DNA from: an uncultured Alphaproteobacteria bacterium
GTDB lineage: Bacteria > Pseudomonadota > Alphaproteobacteria > HIMB59 > GCA-002718135
Direction of reading: 5' to 3'
Length of the DNA: 64,000 nt
NCBI GenBank assembly: GCA_902602515.1
Contig: CACKRG010000003.1
Location: 1 to 64,000 of the forward strand
Numbering within the stretch: the first letter of the stretch is position 1; every line of letters begins with the position of its first letter. The notes under the pieces are model-generated. The model saw only the letters and a list, made by a program, of their open reading frames with translations. It was not told the origin of the DNA and searched no databases. Position numbers and translations under genes: made by a program. Shown here piece after piece: positions 9,416 through 17,249 of the stretch.

Positions 9416-9869
9416 TTAATTTTGCTCTAATTCTAATTTTTTTACCCAATAACAACTTTAGTGAATTTGTGAAATTAAAAATTTCAGATCCTAATTTATT
9501 AAATAATTCATTTTCTATTTCTATAATATTATCAATAATATTATTGATTAAATCATTGCCTGCTGTAGTTAAAATTAAACTATCAGACCTCTTATCTTGA
9601 GGTTGTTGTTTTGATATTAGTTCTTTTTCTTCTAGTTTGGAAACACGTAAACTTACAACGGATCTGTCAATAGATGAATTTTTACATATATCCTGTTGGG
9701 TAATATTTATTTTTTTTTGCTTTAATAAGTAGATTGTTTCAAGAATTAGATATTCACTTAATGTGATTTCACTTTCTTTTAATTTTTGTCTTAATTTAGA
9801 CTGCCATAAGTTTGATGTTTGCCAAATCAATAATGCCAATCTATTCTCATTAAGAGAAGTATCTGCCAT
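9408..9869 (-). CDS. MarR family transcriptional regulator
   Basis: A 153-residue winged-helix regulator. The recognition region, around residues 55-80, reads ITQQDICKNSSIDRSVVSLRVSKLE and is followed by the wing with DKRSDSLILT, the usual D(K)R wing motif of MarR. A palindromic operator-like cluster lies 5 bases before the start (9876-9898), consistent with autorepression. It is downstream of ferredoxin and upstream of lysS; which of these it regulates is not shown. There is no obvious redox cysteine, so the ligand is unknown. Confidence 0.85.
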   Translation of the reverse strand: MADTSLNENRLALLIWQTSNLWQSKLRQKLKESEITLSEYLILETIYLLKQKKINITQQDICKNSSIDRSVVSLRVSKLEEKELISKQQPQDKRSDSLILTTAGNDLINNIIDNIIEIENELFNKLGSEIFNFTNSLKLLLGKKIRIRAKLND

Positions 9870-9875
9870 AGTTTT

Positions 9876-9898
9876 TATACAAACTGTTTGTATACAAA
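9876..9898 (-). promoter_or_regulatory. putative MarR operator
   Basis: Two overlapping palindromes directly upstream of the MarR start. TATACAAACTGTTTGTATA (9876-9894) is a perfect 19-base inverted repeat around a central T, and TTTGTATACAAA (9887-9898) is a perfect 12-base one. Together they give three alternating ATACAAA/TTTGTAT half-sites. The position and symmetry fit a MarR dimer autorepressing its own gene. Confidence 0.6.
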
Positions 9899-9915
9899 TT
9901 AACTATTAATGTCAA
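9889..9915 (-). promoter_or_regulatory. candidate marR promoter
   Basis: On the minus strand a TTGACA at 9915-9910 lies just past the ferredoxin stop, with TATACA at 9894-9889 as a possible -10 box. The spacing of 15 is shorter than ideal. The -10 box is embedded in the palindromic operator, which would let the regulator block its own promoter. Confidence 0.4.
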
Positions 9916-9917
9916 CA

Positions 9918-10229
9918 CTATTCTGGTGCAATTTCTATTTTTAAGCCATCTAGCTCTTCAGAAAGATTAATTTGACAGGACAATCTTGAATTATTTTTAA
10001 CATCAAAAGCTTGATCAAGCATAGACTCTTCATCATCATCCATATTATTTAGCTTATTTACCCATTTTTCATCAATATAAACATGGCATGTAGCACACGC
10101 GCAACATCCTCCACAAGAAGCCTCAATATCGTAACCATTATCTCTGAGGGTCTCCATTAAAGTAAAATTAGTATCAAACTCTATTTCAGACTTTTTACCT
10201 TGTCTATCTATGATTATTAATTTTGGCAT
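9918..10229 (-). CDS. 2Fe-2S ferredoxin (adrenodoxin-type)
   Basis: A 103-residue plant/vertebrate-fold ferredoxin of the adrenodoxin (ISC Fdx) branch. The cluster ligands are in CGGCCACATC (C-x5-C-x2-C) with the fourth Cys in RLSCQINL. Such ferredoxins donate electrons in Fe-S assembly and, in mitochondria, to heme A synthase. The start codon overlaps the ferredoxin reductase stop by one base (TAATG), so the reductase and ferredoxin are translationally coupled and almost certainly partners. The N-terminal segment lacks any targeting sequence, so it is cytoplasmic. Confidence 0.92.
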   Translation of the reverse strand: MPKLIIIDRQGKKSEIEFDTNFTLMETLRDNGYDIEASCGGCCACATCHVYIDEKWVNKLNNMDDDEESMLDQAFDVKNNSRLSCQINLSEELDGLKIEIAPE

Positions 10230-11239
10230 TAAACGCCAAGTTTTTTTTGAAGTTCTTTTGAGGATGTTGTGTATCTAAAAATGTTTTTTTTATCAGGGAA
10301 GCAATACTTGAATACTTCTTGAGCCATCAATGCAGATTCATGAAATCCTGATAAAATAAGCTTAAGCTTCCCAGGATACCAATTTATATCACCAATCGCA
10401 AAGATTGAGGGTGTAGAAGTTTCAAATTTTTTAGTGTCCACTCTAATTAGGTTTTCGTGTAAGTTTAGGCCCCAATCCGCAATTGGACCTAGTTCCATTT
10501 TTAAACCAAAAAATGGCAAAAGATAATCTACTTCAATATTTAATCTTTCTTCATCATTTTCGTATTCCAGCATTATTTTACTACCTGGAGTATTTGAAAT
10601 CTTCTTAATTTGGCCTTTTATAAATTTAATTTTTCCTAATGTTTCTAATTCTTGCATTTTTGAAACTGAATCAGGTGCCGCTCTAAACTCTTTTCTTCGG
10701 TGGATTAGGGTTACGTTAGAGTCTTTAGATAATTCATTAGTCCAATCCAGAGCAGAATCTCCTCCTCCAGCAATTAATAGTTTTTTTTCCTTAAACATTG
10801 ATTTGTCTCGAATTGCATAAAAAACATTTTTGTTTTCGAAACTCTGAATATTCTCAATTGGAGGTTTTCTAGGCACAAAGCTTCCTGCCCCTGCGGCTAT
10901 TACTATACACTTTGCTTCAATTTTTGTTCCAATATTAGTACCTACAATCCAACCAGATTCTGTTTTATCAATTTTCTCAACTTGTTGGTTGAGATGAAAT
11001 TTGGGTTTAAACGGGTTAATCTGTTTAATTAACTCGTCAGTTAATTCCTGTCCTGTTACAACGGGTCTTGAAGGAATATCATAAATTGGTTTTTCTGGAT
11101 ACAATTCAGCGCACTGACCTCCAACTTTATCTAAATTATCAATTAAATGACATTGTATATTTAAAAGACCTAGTTCAAATACAGCAAATAAGCCTACCGG
11201 GCCTGCACCTATAATTACTACATCAGTTTTTTCTGTCAT
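10229..11239 (-). CDS. ferredoxin-NADP+ reductase, thioredoxin-reductase-like
   Basis: A 336-residue FAD/NAD(P)H flavoprotein of the TrxR-like FNR type (YumC/YcgT relatives). The N-terminal FAD motif is IIGAGPVGLFA and the second dinucleotide motif is IAGGGDSALDW near residue 160. There is no CxxC redox disulfide, which separates it from thioredoxin reductase. It would reduce the 2Fe-2S ferredoxin encoded immediately downstream, with which it overlaps. It is divergent from ctaA across a 53-base gap that holds a palindromic -10-like element. Confidence 0.9.
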   Translation of the reverse strand: MTEKTDVVIIGAGPVGLFAVFELGLLNIQCHLIDNLDKVGGQCAELYPEKPIYDIPSRPVVTGQELTDELIKQINPFKPKFHLNQQVEKIDKTESGWIVGTNIGTKIEAKCIVIAAGAGSFVPRKPPIENIQSFENKNVFYAIRDKSMFKEKKLLIAGGGDSALDWTNELSKDSNVTLIHRRKEFRAAPDSVSKMQELETLGKIKFIKGQIKKISNTPGSKIMLEYENDEERLNIEVDYLLPFFGLKMELGPIADWGLNLHENLIRVDTKKFETSTPSIFAIGDINWYPGKLKLILSGFHESALMAQEVFKYCFPDKKNIFRYTTSSKELQKKLGV

Positions 11240-11276
11240 ATGTGAAAAATAACAACTTTTTTTATTAATTCTAGGG

Positions 11277-11288
11277 ATTATATATAAT
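11277..11288. promoter_or_regulatory. palindromic -10-like element between fnr and ctaA
   Basis: ATTATATATAAT is a perfect 12-base palindrome containing TATAAT on both strands. On the plus strand the TATAAT ends 4 bases before the ctaA ATG; on the minus strand it would serve the reductase gene with a leader of roughly 30 bases. No clear -35 box is visible on either side. Confidence 0.4.
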
Positions 11289-11292
11289 CTGA

Positions 11293-12348
11293 ATGAATTA
11301 CGCTAATATTTCGAATTATTATAATCCTGCGATTTATATATGGCTATTGACAGTAACTGCAATGGTTTTATTAATTATTGTAATAGGAGGTTTGACGAGG
11401 TTAACTGAATCTGGACTTTCTATGACAGATTGGCGACCAATTCTAGGTATAATTCCACCTCTTAACTTAGATAGTTGGTTGGTTGTATTCGAAATGTATA
11501 AACAAACACCAGAATACAAAATAGTTAACAAAAATATGACGTTAAATGAGTTTAAATATATTTTTTGGTGGGAGTGGTTTCATAGAATATTTGCAAGAGC
11601 CATAGGAATTGTGTTTTTAATACCATTAATTTATTTTAGTTTTAAAAAGCAAATTCAATCGTCACTGTATATTAGGCTTAGTATTGTCTTTGTGTTTGGT
11701 TTGTTTCAGGCAGTTATTGGATGGTGGATGGTAAAGAGTGGTTTGACTGAAAATCCTTACGTAAGCCCTTATAGACTTACTTTTCATCTTTTAAATGCTC
11801 TTATAATTTTCTCTATACTATTATGGATAGCAATGGATTACAGATATTCGTCTAATATAAGTTTTTTATCTACTCCAAAGACAATTGAATTTTATATTTT
11901 AGTTGCTGTAATCTTAATATTTATCACAATTGCAACAGGAGGATTTATGGCAGGAACAAACTCTGGACAATCTTTTAATACTTTTCCATTAATGAATGGA
12001 AAAATTATACCTGATGATTACATTATTGATGATTTAGGTATTTATAATATTTTTGAAAATACTGTTGCAATAAATTTTAACCACCGCTGGCTATCAATAT
12101 TTGTTTTTTTTTATATCCTATTTGTATTTTTTAGATTTATTAAATTTGATAATAAAAATGTTTCAAGTATTCTTGTGTATTTAGTCCTATTCTTTTTAAC
12201 TTTACAAGTAATTTTAGGTATTATTACTCTTTTAAGTAATGTCTACTTACCAATAGCAAGTTTACATCAAACTAATTCAATTTTGTTATTATCAACTTTA
12301 TTAATTAGTTATCATCAAATTAAAATTAGAAAGGTTAAAAATGTCTAA
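11293..12348 (+). CDS. ctaA: heme A synthase
   Basis: A 351-residue, eight-helix membrane protein of the CtaA/COX15 family, which oxidises the C8 methyl of heme O to give heme A for aa3-type cytochrome oxidase. The four heme-binding histidine segments are visible: FHRIFARAIG, FHLLNALI, NHRWLSIF and LHQTNS, together with GGLTRLTESGLSM in the first helix. It is the alphaproteobacterial/mitochondrial type 2 form, longer than the Bacillus enzyme. It overlaps the following SDR gene by 8 bases and is divergent from the ferredoxin/reductase pair. Confidence 0.94.
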   Translation: MNYANISNYYNPAIYIWLLTVTAMVLLIIVIGGLTRLTESGLSMTDWRPILGIIPPLNLDSWLVVFEMYKQTPEYKIVNKNMTLNEFKYIFWWEWFHRIFARAIGIVFLIPLIYFSFKKQIQSSLYIRLSIVFVFGLFQAVIGWWMVKSGLTENPYVSPYRLTFHLLNALIIFSILLWIAMDYRYSSNISFLSTPKTIEFYILVAVILIFITIATGGFMAGTNSGQSFNTFPLMNGKIIPDDYIIDDLGIYNIFENTVAINFNHRWLSIFVFFYILFVFFRFIKFDNKNVSSILVYLVLFFLTLQVILGIITLLSNVYLPIASLHQTNSILLLSTLLISYHQIKIRKVKNV

Positions 12349-13066
12349 CAAAAATATATTTGTCTTTGGAGGAACGGGTTCTATCGGAAAAGCATTATCA
12401 AAAAAACTGAAGAGCAATAATTATGATCCAATAATTATTTCTAGAAATGAGACAGAATTAAAACAATTATCTGAGGAAATTGGTTGCGAATATAAAGTTT
12501 GTGATGTTTTAGATTTTGATAAAGTTAAGAATATTTCAGAAGAATATAAAGATCGATTATGTGGTATTGCTTTTTGTGTTGGTTCTATAAATTTAAAACC
12601 TCTCAAAATGACTAAAGATGAGGATTTTATTGATTCTTTTAAAATAAATACACTTAGTGCTGTAAATGCAATTAAGTTTAATCAAGAAACTTTAGCTAAA
12701 AATACTGGTAGTATTCTACTTTATTCAACTATAGCTGTTAAACAGGGCTTTACTAATCACACAATAGTCTCTACCGCAAAAGGTGCAATTGAAGGGCTTA
12801 CTTTAAGCTTAGCAGCAGAATTTGCTCCAAAAATTAAAGTTAATTGTATTGCGCCAAGTTTAACTGACGCAAAAATGACACAAAAGTTACTTAATAATGA
12901 AACTATTAAGAAAGCAATTGAAAATATGCATCCTTTACCTAAAATTGGATCTGGTGATGATTTCTCTGATATTGGAAGTTTTCTATTAAGTGATAAAAAT
13001 AGTTGGATTACTGGACAAATATTTCATATAGATGGGGGAAGATCATCATTAAGAATTAAATCGTGA
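12341..13066 (+). CDS. SDR-fold protein lacking the catalytic tyrosine
   Basis: A 241-residue short-chain dehydrogenase/reductase-fold protein. The nucleotide-binding motif GGTGSIG is at the N-terminus. The catalytic YxxxK is replaced by VSTAK followed by GAIEGLT, so the lysine and helix are kept but the tyrosine is valine. The serine-containing strand (LLYSTIAV) is kept. It may bind NAD(P) without classic SDR chemistry; I recall similar Tyr-less SDRs in other Alphaproteobacteria. It overlaps ctaA by 8 bases and the DUF3108 gene by 4 (GTGA). The substrate is unknown. Confidence 0.82.
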   Translation: MSNKNIFVFGGTGSIGKALSKKLKSNNYDPIIISRNETELKQLSEEIGCEYKVCDVLDFDKVKNISEEYKDRLCGIAFCVGSINLKPLKMTKDEDFIDSFKINTLSAVNAIKFNQETLAKNTGSILLYSTIAVKQGFTNHTIVSTAKGAIEGLTLSLAAEFAPKIKVNCIAPSLTDAKMTQKLLNNETIKKAIENMHPLPKIGSGDDFSDIGSFLLSDKNSWITGQIFHIDGGRSSLRIKS

Positions 13067-13746
13067 AATATATCTTTATAATTTGTTTATCTGTTTTTTC
13101 TTTAAGCGTTTTTAGCCAACCATTTCCAATACCAGAAGATAATGAGGTAAGTTATGATGTTATTAGAAAAAAGAAAATTATTGGAACCTTAATATCAAAA
13201 TTTGAAGATAATGAAGATAGTGTCGTTATACATTCAGTCTTAAAGATAAATGTTAAAGTTTTATTTATTCCAGCATACAAATTTTTTCAAGAAACTAAAG
13301 AAACTTGGAAAAATGGTGAATTTGTATCAATAGATGGGTTTACAGACTTCGAAGATGATCGAGAATATAAAATAATTGGAAATGATGAAGATAATTTTTT
13401 TATTGCTAGTGGTATGGATGGAGAATTAAAATTAGATAAAAATATAGTACCATTAAATTATTGGAATATTGAAATGTTAAATGAGAATGAAGTATTTGAC
13501 ACTCAAAAAGGTATTGTAAGAACTATAGAAGTAAAGCAACTTGAAGATGAAAAAATAAAAATCAATGACATTGAAATATTAGCTAATAAGTATGTTTTCA
13601 ATGCATCAAAACATCCAAAAGATAAAGGGCCATTCCCTGAGTATACACTTTGGTATTTTGAAAAAGAGCTCATGAAAATGGAATTCAAAAATCCTAATGA
13701 TAAAAAAAATATTATAACAATAATTCGTAATGATTGGAGTCTATAG
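13063..13746 (+). CDS. DUF3108 family secreted protein
   Basis: A 227-residue protein with an N-terminal signal peptide (KYIFIICLSVFSLSVFSQ), so it is predicted to be periplasmic. The body resembles DUF3108: an early VSYDVIRKKKIIG strand, the KETWKNGEF segment and a C-terminal LWYFEKELMKMEF stretch. The start is a GTG overlapping the previous stop. The function of the family is not established; the fold is probably an all-beta lipid- or polymer-binding shape. It sits between two SDR genes in the ctaA run, and abuts the next gene with no gap. Confidence 0.75.
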   Translation: MKYIFIICLSVFSLSVFSQPFPIPEDNEVSYDVIRKKKIIGTLISKFEDNEDSVVIHSVLKINVKVLFIPAYKFFQETKETWKNGEFVSIDGFTDFEDDREYKIIGNDEDNFFIASGMDGELKLDKNIVPLNYWNIEMLNENEVFDTQKGIVRTIEVKQLEDEKIKINDIEILANKYVFNASKHPKDKGPFPEYTLWYFEKELMKMEFKNPNDKKNIITIIRNDWSL

Positions 13747-14505
13747 TTGCAAACTATATGGATTACTGGTGGATCTTCAGGTATTGGTTTTGCTACAGCA
13801 AAAGAATTTATAAATAATAATTGGCAAGTTGTAATTTCTTCAAGTAATAAAATAAAACTTGAATCTGCAAAAAAAAAATTAGAACTAAATAATAATAAAA
13901 ATTTAGTTCATGCTATTGTATGTGATATTTCTTCAAAAAATAATGTTGATGAAACAATTAATTCTATAGAAAAAAATATTGGTAAAATTGATATAGCATT
14001 ATTAAATGCATCAGCTTATAGTCCAAACAAAAATCAAATATTTGATATTTCAAACTACGAATTGCTAGTAGATGTAAATATCAAAGGCACTTTGTATTGT
14101 GTTAACAAATTAAAAGATGTTATGAAGAATAGAAATAATACGATTGCTATTATTTCTTCACCGTTGGGATATAGAGGTTGGCCAACAGCTGGGGCGTATG
14201 GTATTTCTAAGGCAGCTCAGTTAAGCTTGAGTGAAAGCTTGTATTTTGATTTCAAAAAGTTGAACATTAATGTTAGAGTCATATGTCCAGGTTTTATTGA
14301 TACCGAAGCAACCAAAAAAAATAGCTTCAAAATGCCTTTTTTAAAAAGTGCTGAATATGCAGGAAAAAAAATATTTGATAGATTAACTAAAGGTAAAGAA
14401 TTTGAAATAATTTTTCCCTATTTGATTGTATATTTTTTTAAATTCACAAGGATATTACCTTACAAAATATATTTTTATATATGGAAAAAATTAGGGAATT
14501 TTTAG
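13747..14505 (+). CDS. SDR family oxidoreductase
   Basis: A 252-residue classical short-chain dehydrogenase/reductase. The cofactor motif is TGGSSGIG at the N-terminus, the active-site serine is in IISSPLG and the YGISK gives the catalytic Tyr and Lys, all intact, in contrast to the SDR two genes upstream. The start is a TTG directly after the previous stop codon, implying translational coupling. The C-terminal part is hydrophobic and basic (IVYFFKFTRILPYKIYFYIW), which suggests membrane association. The substrate is unknown. The gene overlaps the phosphofructokinase stop by 4 bases. Confidence 0.83.
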   Translation: MQTIWITGGSSGIGFATAKEFINNNWQVVISSSNKIKLESAKKKLELNNNKNLVHAIVCDISSKNNVDETINSIEKNIGKIDIALLNASAYSPNKNQIFDISNYELLVDVNIKGTLYCVNKLKDVMKNRNNTIAIISSPLGYRGWPTAGAYGISKAAQLSLSESLYFDFKKLNINVRVICPGFIDTEATKKNSFKMPFLKSAEYAGKKIFDRLTKGKEFEIIFPYLIVYFFKFTRILPYKIYFYIWKKLGNF

Positions 14506-15587
14506 TTTGTTTCACCAATATAAATTCCAAGTCCTTCAGCTACTTTAATTAAAGGATCATTTTTTTGAACAGTTTTTGAGTATCCAGCAACTTGACTGAG
14601 CATCAAATCTTGAACACCTCTATCTTTCCATACAACTACTCTATTAAATTTTTTCTTTGCAATTAAATCAACAGCATAAACTCCAAAGGCACTTGCAATT
14701 AAACGATCTCTATGAGTTGGTTGAGCGCCTCTTTGAACATGTCCTAGAACTGTAACCCTTGTTTCAGAGTCTGTTATTTTATAGATTTCATCACCAAGAT
14801 AATTTCCAATCCCTCCAAGGCGCACCTCTCCATCGACATATTTTACTGTAGCTTTTTTACCGTTTTCTTTTTTTACAGCTTCCGCAACAACGATTAATGC
14901 ATGATTTCTTCCTTTAGACCTAAGTTTTTCAATATGGTGAGCGATAGATTTTATTGAATATTGAATCTCGGGTATTAAAATAACATCTGCTCCTCCAGCA
15001 ATTCCTGCATTCAAAGCAATGTGGCCTGCATCTCTACCCATTACTTCTAAAATCATTACTCTTCTATGACTGGCTGCAGTTGGTTGAAGCATATCTAAAG
15101 CATTTGTTGCTACGTCAACTGCAGTATCATACCCTATTGATAATTCATTGTGCTTTACATCATTATCAATAGTTTTTGGAATACCTACAAAATTTATATT
15201 TCCTTTTTTTGTAATACTTTCAAGAATTTTCAAACTTCCATCACCACCAATACCTATCAGTGCATCAATTTCTAATTTTTTAAAACCTTCTATAACTAAA
15301 TCTGACGAGTCAATTTTTTTTCCATTCCTTATAATTCTTTTAAAGGGGTTTCCTTTGTTATTTGATCCTAAAAAGGTTCCACCCATTCTCATTAGGCTTC
15401 CCTCAAAATTTTGTGGTTCTAATTTAATTACGTCTAGTGGATCTTTTAGCAAACCCAATGTTCCATCTTTAATTCCATAAACTTCCCAATTATACTTATT
15501 ATGAGCTCTCAATGTTACAGCTCTTATAACTGCATTTAAACCTGCACAATCTCCACCGCTTGTTAAAATTGCTATTTTTTTTACCAC
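14502..15587 (-). CDS. 6-phosphofructokinase (phosphodonor uncertain)
   Basis: A 361-residue PFK-fold enzyme that phosphorylates fructose 6-phosphate. The nucleotide loop is ILTSGGDCAGLNA, followed by GIGGDGS at 112-118 and PKTIDND at 137-143 with catalytic D141. The two specificity positions are G117 (as in ATP-PFK; Asp in PPi enzymes) and K138 (Lys as in PPi-PFK and in plant/trypanosome ATP-PFK). This mixed G/K pair is compatible with ATP but does not exclude pyrophosphate. The enzyme gives the cell an Embden-Meyerhof step, together with the pyruvate kinase at 25433. Confidence 0.9.
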   Translation of the reverse strand: MVKKIAILTSGGDCAGLNAVIRAVTLRAHNKYNWEVYGIKDGTLGLLKDPLDVIKLEPQNFEGSLMRMGGTFLGSNNKGNPFKRIIRNGKKIDSSDLVIEGFKKLEIDALIGIGGDGSLKILESITKKGNINFVGIPKTIDNDVKHNELSIGYDTAVDVATNALDMLQPTAASHRRVMILEVMGRDAGHIALNAGIAGGADVILIPEIQYSIKSIAHHIEKLRSKGRNHALIVVAEAVKKENGKKATVKYVDGEVRLGGIGNYLGDEIYKITDSETRVTVLGHVQRGAQPTHRDRLIASAFGVYAVDLIAKKKFNRVVVWKDRGVQDLMLSQVAGYSKTVQKNDPLIKVAEGLGIYIGETN

Positions 15588-15631
15588 AGGACGTTTATAT
15601 ACTATTATTATATTTTTACTTATTTATTTTC

Positions 15632-15832
15632 ATGGATGACATAAACAAACTTATAGAAATTTTAAAAAATTTTGAACAAGAACACAGAGATCTTGATGAA
15701 ATACTCATTAGGCTTCAAGAAAAAAACACTGTAGATTTTTTACAAATTCAAAGGTTAAAAAAAAGAAAATTAATCCTAAAAGATAAAATATTAGAAATTC
15801 AAAATAAACTAGAGCCAGATAGTATAGCTTAA
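15632..15832 (+). CDS. DUF465/YdcH family protein
   Basis: A 66-residue coiled-coil protein with the YdcH pattern: a basic/acidic helix (EQEHRDLDEIL), then LQRLKKRKL-like IQRLKKRKLILKDKI. I start it at the ATG at 15632; the in-frame longer version from 15560 would add an unrelated hydrophobic leader and overlap the phosphofructokinase start region on the other strand. The function of the family is unknown. It overlaps the COQ9 stop by 4 bases. Confidence 0.75.
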   Translation: MDDINKLIEILKNFEQEHRDLDEILIRLQEKNTVDFLQIQRLKKRKLILKDKILEIQNKLEPDSIA

Positions 15833-16446
15833 ACTAAAAAACTTTTTAAAAATTTAGGAGCGTTATTCTTAATAAAAGATATTCTTTCCTTAATTTTTGG
15901 AATTTTTGATATTCTCTTAAGATTTTTATCAATATTTTCTTCAACATGCTTCATTTCTTTTGAAAAAAAAACGAATAAGGCATTGGTATATACTCCTGAT
16001 AAAATCAGTCTTTTTGTATAAAAATTGAAATCTGTTGAATTATCTCCAGCTAAATACCACATTGTATTTACTGAATTATATAAACTCTTTTTTGATATTT
16101 TGTTATTTGTGGGCAGCAAAAGATGGTTAATGGTTTTTTTATAAAATTCTTTATCTTCATTTAATATATCAAATCGTAATAATAATATTTTTTTTATTCT
16201 TTTGTTAATTGGAAAATTAATTAAATTAATTTTTTTTAATTTATATTCAAGTTTTTCATTAATATTTTGTAAAGCATATTCTAATAAATCTTTATATCCA
16301 TCGGGGAAAAAATAGAATAAATCTTTTTTTTCTATATTTTGTTTTTGTAATTTTGAAAATATTTCTGATGACCAACCTTCAATTGATACAATTTTTTTTG
16401 CTTTTTTGAGAATATCTTCTTTTTTTTTATTTTCTGTTTTGTTCAT
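15829..16446 (-). CDS. COQ9 family ubiquinone biosynthesis protein
   Basis: A 205-residue COQ9-like protein. COQ9 has a TetR-derived fold and binds lipids and the COQ7 hydroxylase in ubiquinone synthesis. The signature stretch AGDNSTDFNFYTKR followed by LSGVYTNAL is present near residues 130-155, and FFPDGYKDLLEYAL matches the early helix. It is divergent in sequence and unusually lysine-rich. It overlaps def by 20 bases. Its nearness to rpsU is a typical alphaproteobacterial arrangement. No coq7 is in the window. Confidence 0.82.
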   Translation of the reverse strand: MNKTENKKKEDILKKAKKIVSIEGWSSEIFSKLQKQNIEKKDLFYFFPDGYKDLLEYALQNINEKLEYKLKKINLINFPINKRIKKILLLRFDILNEDKEFYKKTINHLLLPTNNKISKKSLYNSVNTMWYLAGDNSTDFNFYTKRLILSGVYTNALFVFFSKEMKHVEENIDKNLKRISKIPKIKERISFIKNNAPKFLKSFLV

Positions 16447-16957
16447 TTTTCCAGTATGTAGTTATTTCTTTTTCAAAACCAAAAGCATTTTTATGTGCTA
16501 ATCGTGATGTATACAAAATGCCGTTTAAATGATCTACCTCATGTTGTACTACCCTTGCATGTAAGCCTTCAACTTCATTTTCAATTACTTTACCATCAAG
16601 ATCAAATCCAGAATATTTAATTTTTTTAAATCTTCTAACTAAGCCTTGCATGCCAGGAATAGATAAACAGCCTTCCCAATCATCCTCAGTTTCTTTTCCT
16701 ATAGATGTGAAACTCGGATTTATTAATGGTGTTATCTCAATTTTATCTTTCTCTTCAATATCAGGATTACGAAATACTATTATTTGCTTTGAAATATGCA
16801 CCTGGGGTGCTGCTAAACCTATACCGTTATAGTCAATCATTGTTTCCGACATATCATAAACTATTTTTTTTAGAGAATCTGAAGAGAATTCTCTTATTTC
16901 AGAACATTCTTTTAGTAAAATGGGATGACCGATTTTTGATATTTTTAGAATAGACAC
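16427..16957 (-). CDS. def: peptide deformylase
   Basis: A 176-residue peptide deformylase that removes the formyl group from nascent proteins. All three motifs are intact: GIGLAAPQ at 45-52, EGCLSIPG at 95-102 with metal ligand C97, and HEVDH at 139-143. Length is normal. It overlaps the downstream COQ9 gene by 20 bases and is divergent from rpsU, with 94 bases between their starts. No fmt gene follows, unlike the common def-fmt pair. Confidence 0.94.
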   Translation of the reverse strand: MSILKISKIGHPILLKECSEIREFSSDSLKKIVYDMSETMIDYNGIGLAAPQVHISKQIIVFRNPDIEEKDKIEITPLINPSFTSIGKETEDDWEGCLSIPGMQGLVRRFKKIKYSGFDLDGKVIENEVEGLHARVVQHEVDHLNGILYTSRLAHKNAFGFEKEITTYWKNEQNRK

Positions 16958-17051
16958 ATAATAAATATAAGTATTTTTTCTAATATACCAATAGATTAGT
17001 TCAATATATCCGTTTGCAAATAATATAAGTTTATGTTACTAGCCCGTCCCA

Positions 17052-17249
17052 ATGACACTATTTGTAAACGTAAAAGACAATAATGTAGAGCAAGCCATTC
17101 GTAGTCTTAAAAAGAAAATGCAGCGTGAAGGTCTGTATAAAGAGATGAAACTTAGAAAACATTACGAAAAACCCTGTCTTAAAAGGGCTAGAGAAAAAGA
17201 AGAAAATATAAGAAGAGCTAGAAAGTCAGCAAAGAGAAATAACGATTAA
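17052..17249 (+). CDS. rpsU: 30S ribosomal protein S21
   Basis: A 65-residue S21. The conserved pattern of an early [18 protein letters not shown] stretch, the middle [16 protein letters not shown] and the basic tail are visible. S21 is a small-subunit protein needed for initiation on mRNAs with a Shine-Dalgarno sequence. It is a single gene between divergent def and convergent pntB, whose stop it overlaps by 4 bases. Confidence 0.93.
   Translation: MTLFVNVKDNNVEQAIRSLKKKMQREGLYKEMKLRKHYEKPCLKRAREKEENIRRARKSAKRNND

Noticed and set aside
15148-15480. 110-codon open frame antisense to phosphofructokinase
   Set aside because: Shadow of an intact enzyme gene; composition is Ser/Pro/Phe-rich and no domain is seen.
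16958-17051. Leader regulatory RNA upstream of rpsU
   Set aside because: No stable hairpin or recognisable ribosomal-protein leader could be seen in the 94-base gap, and no well-spaced promoter was found.
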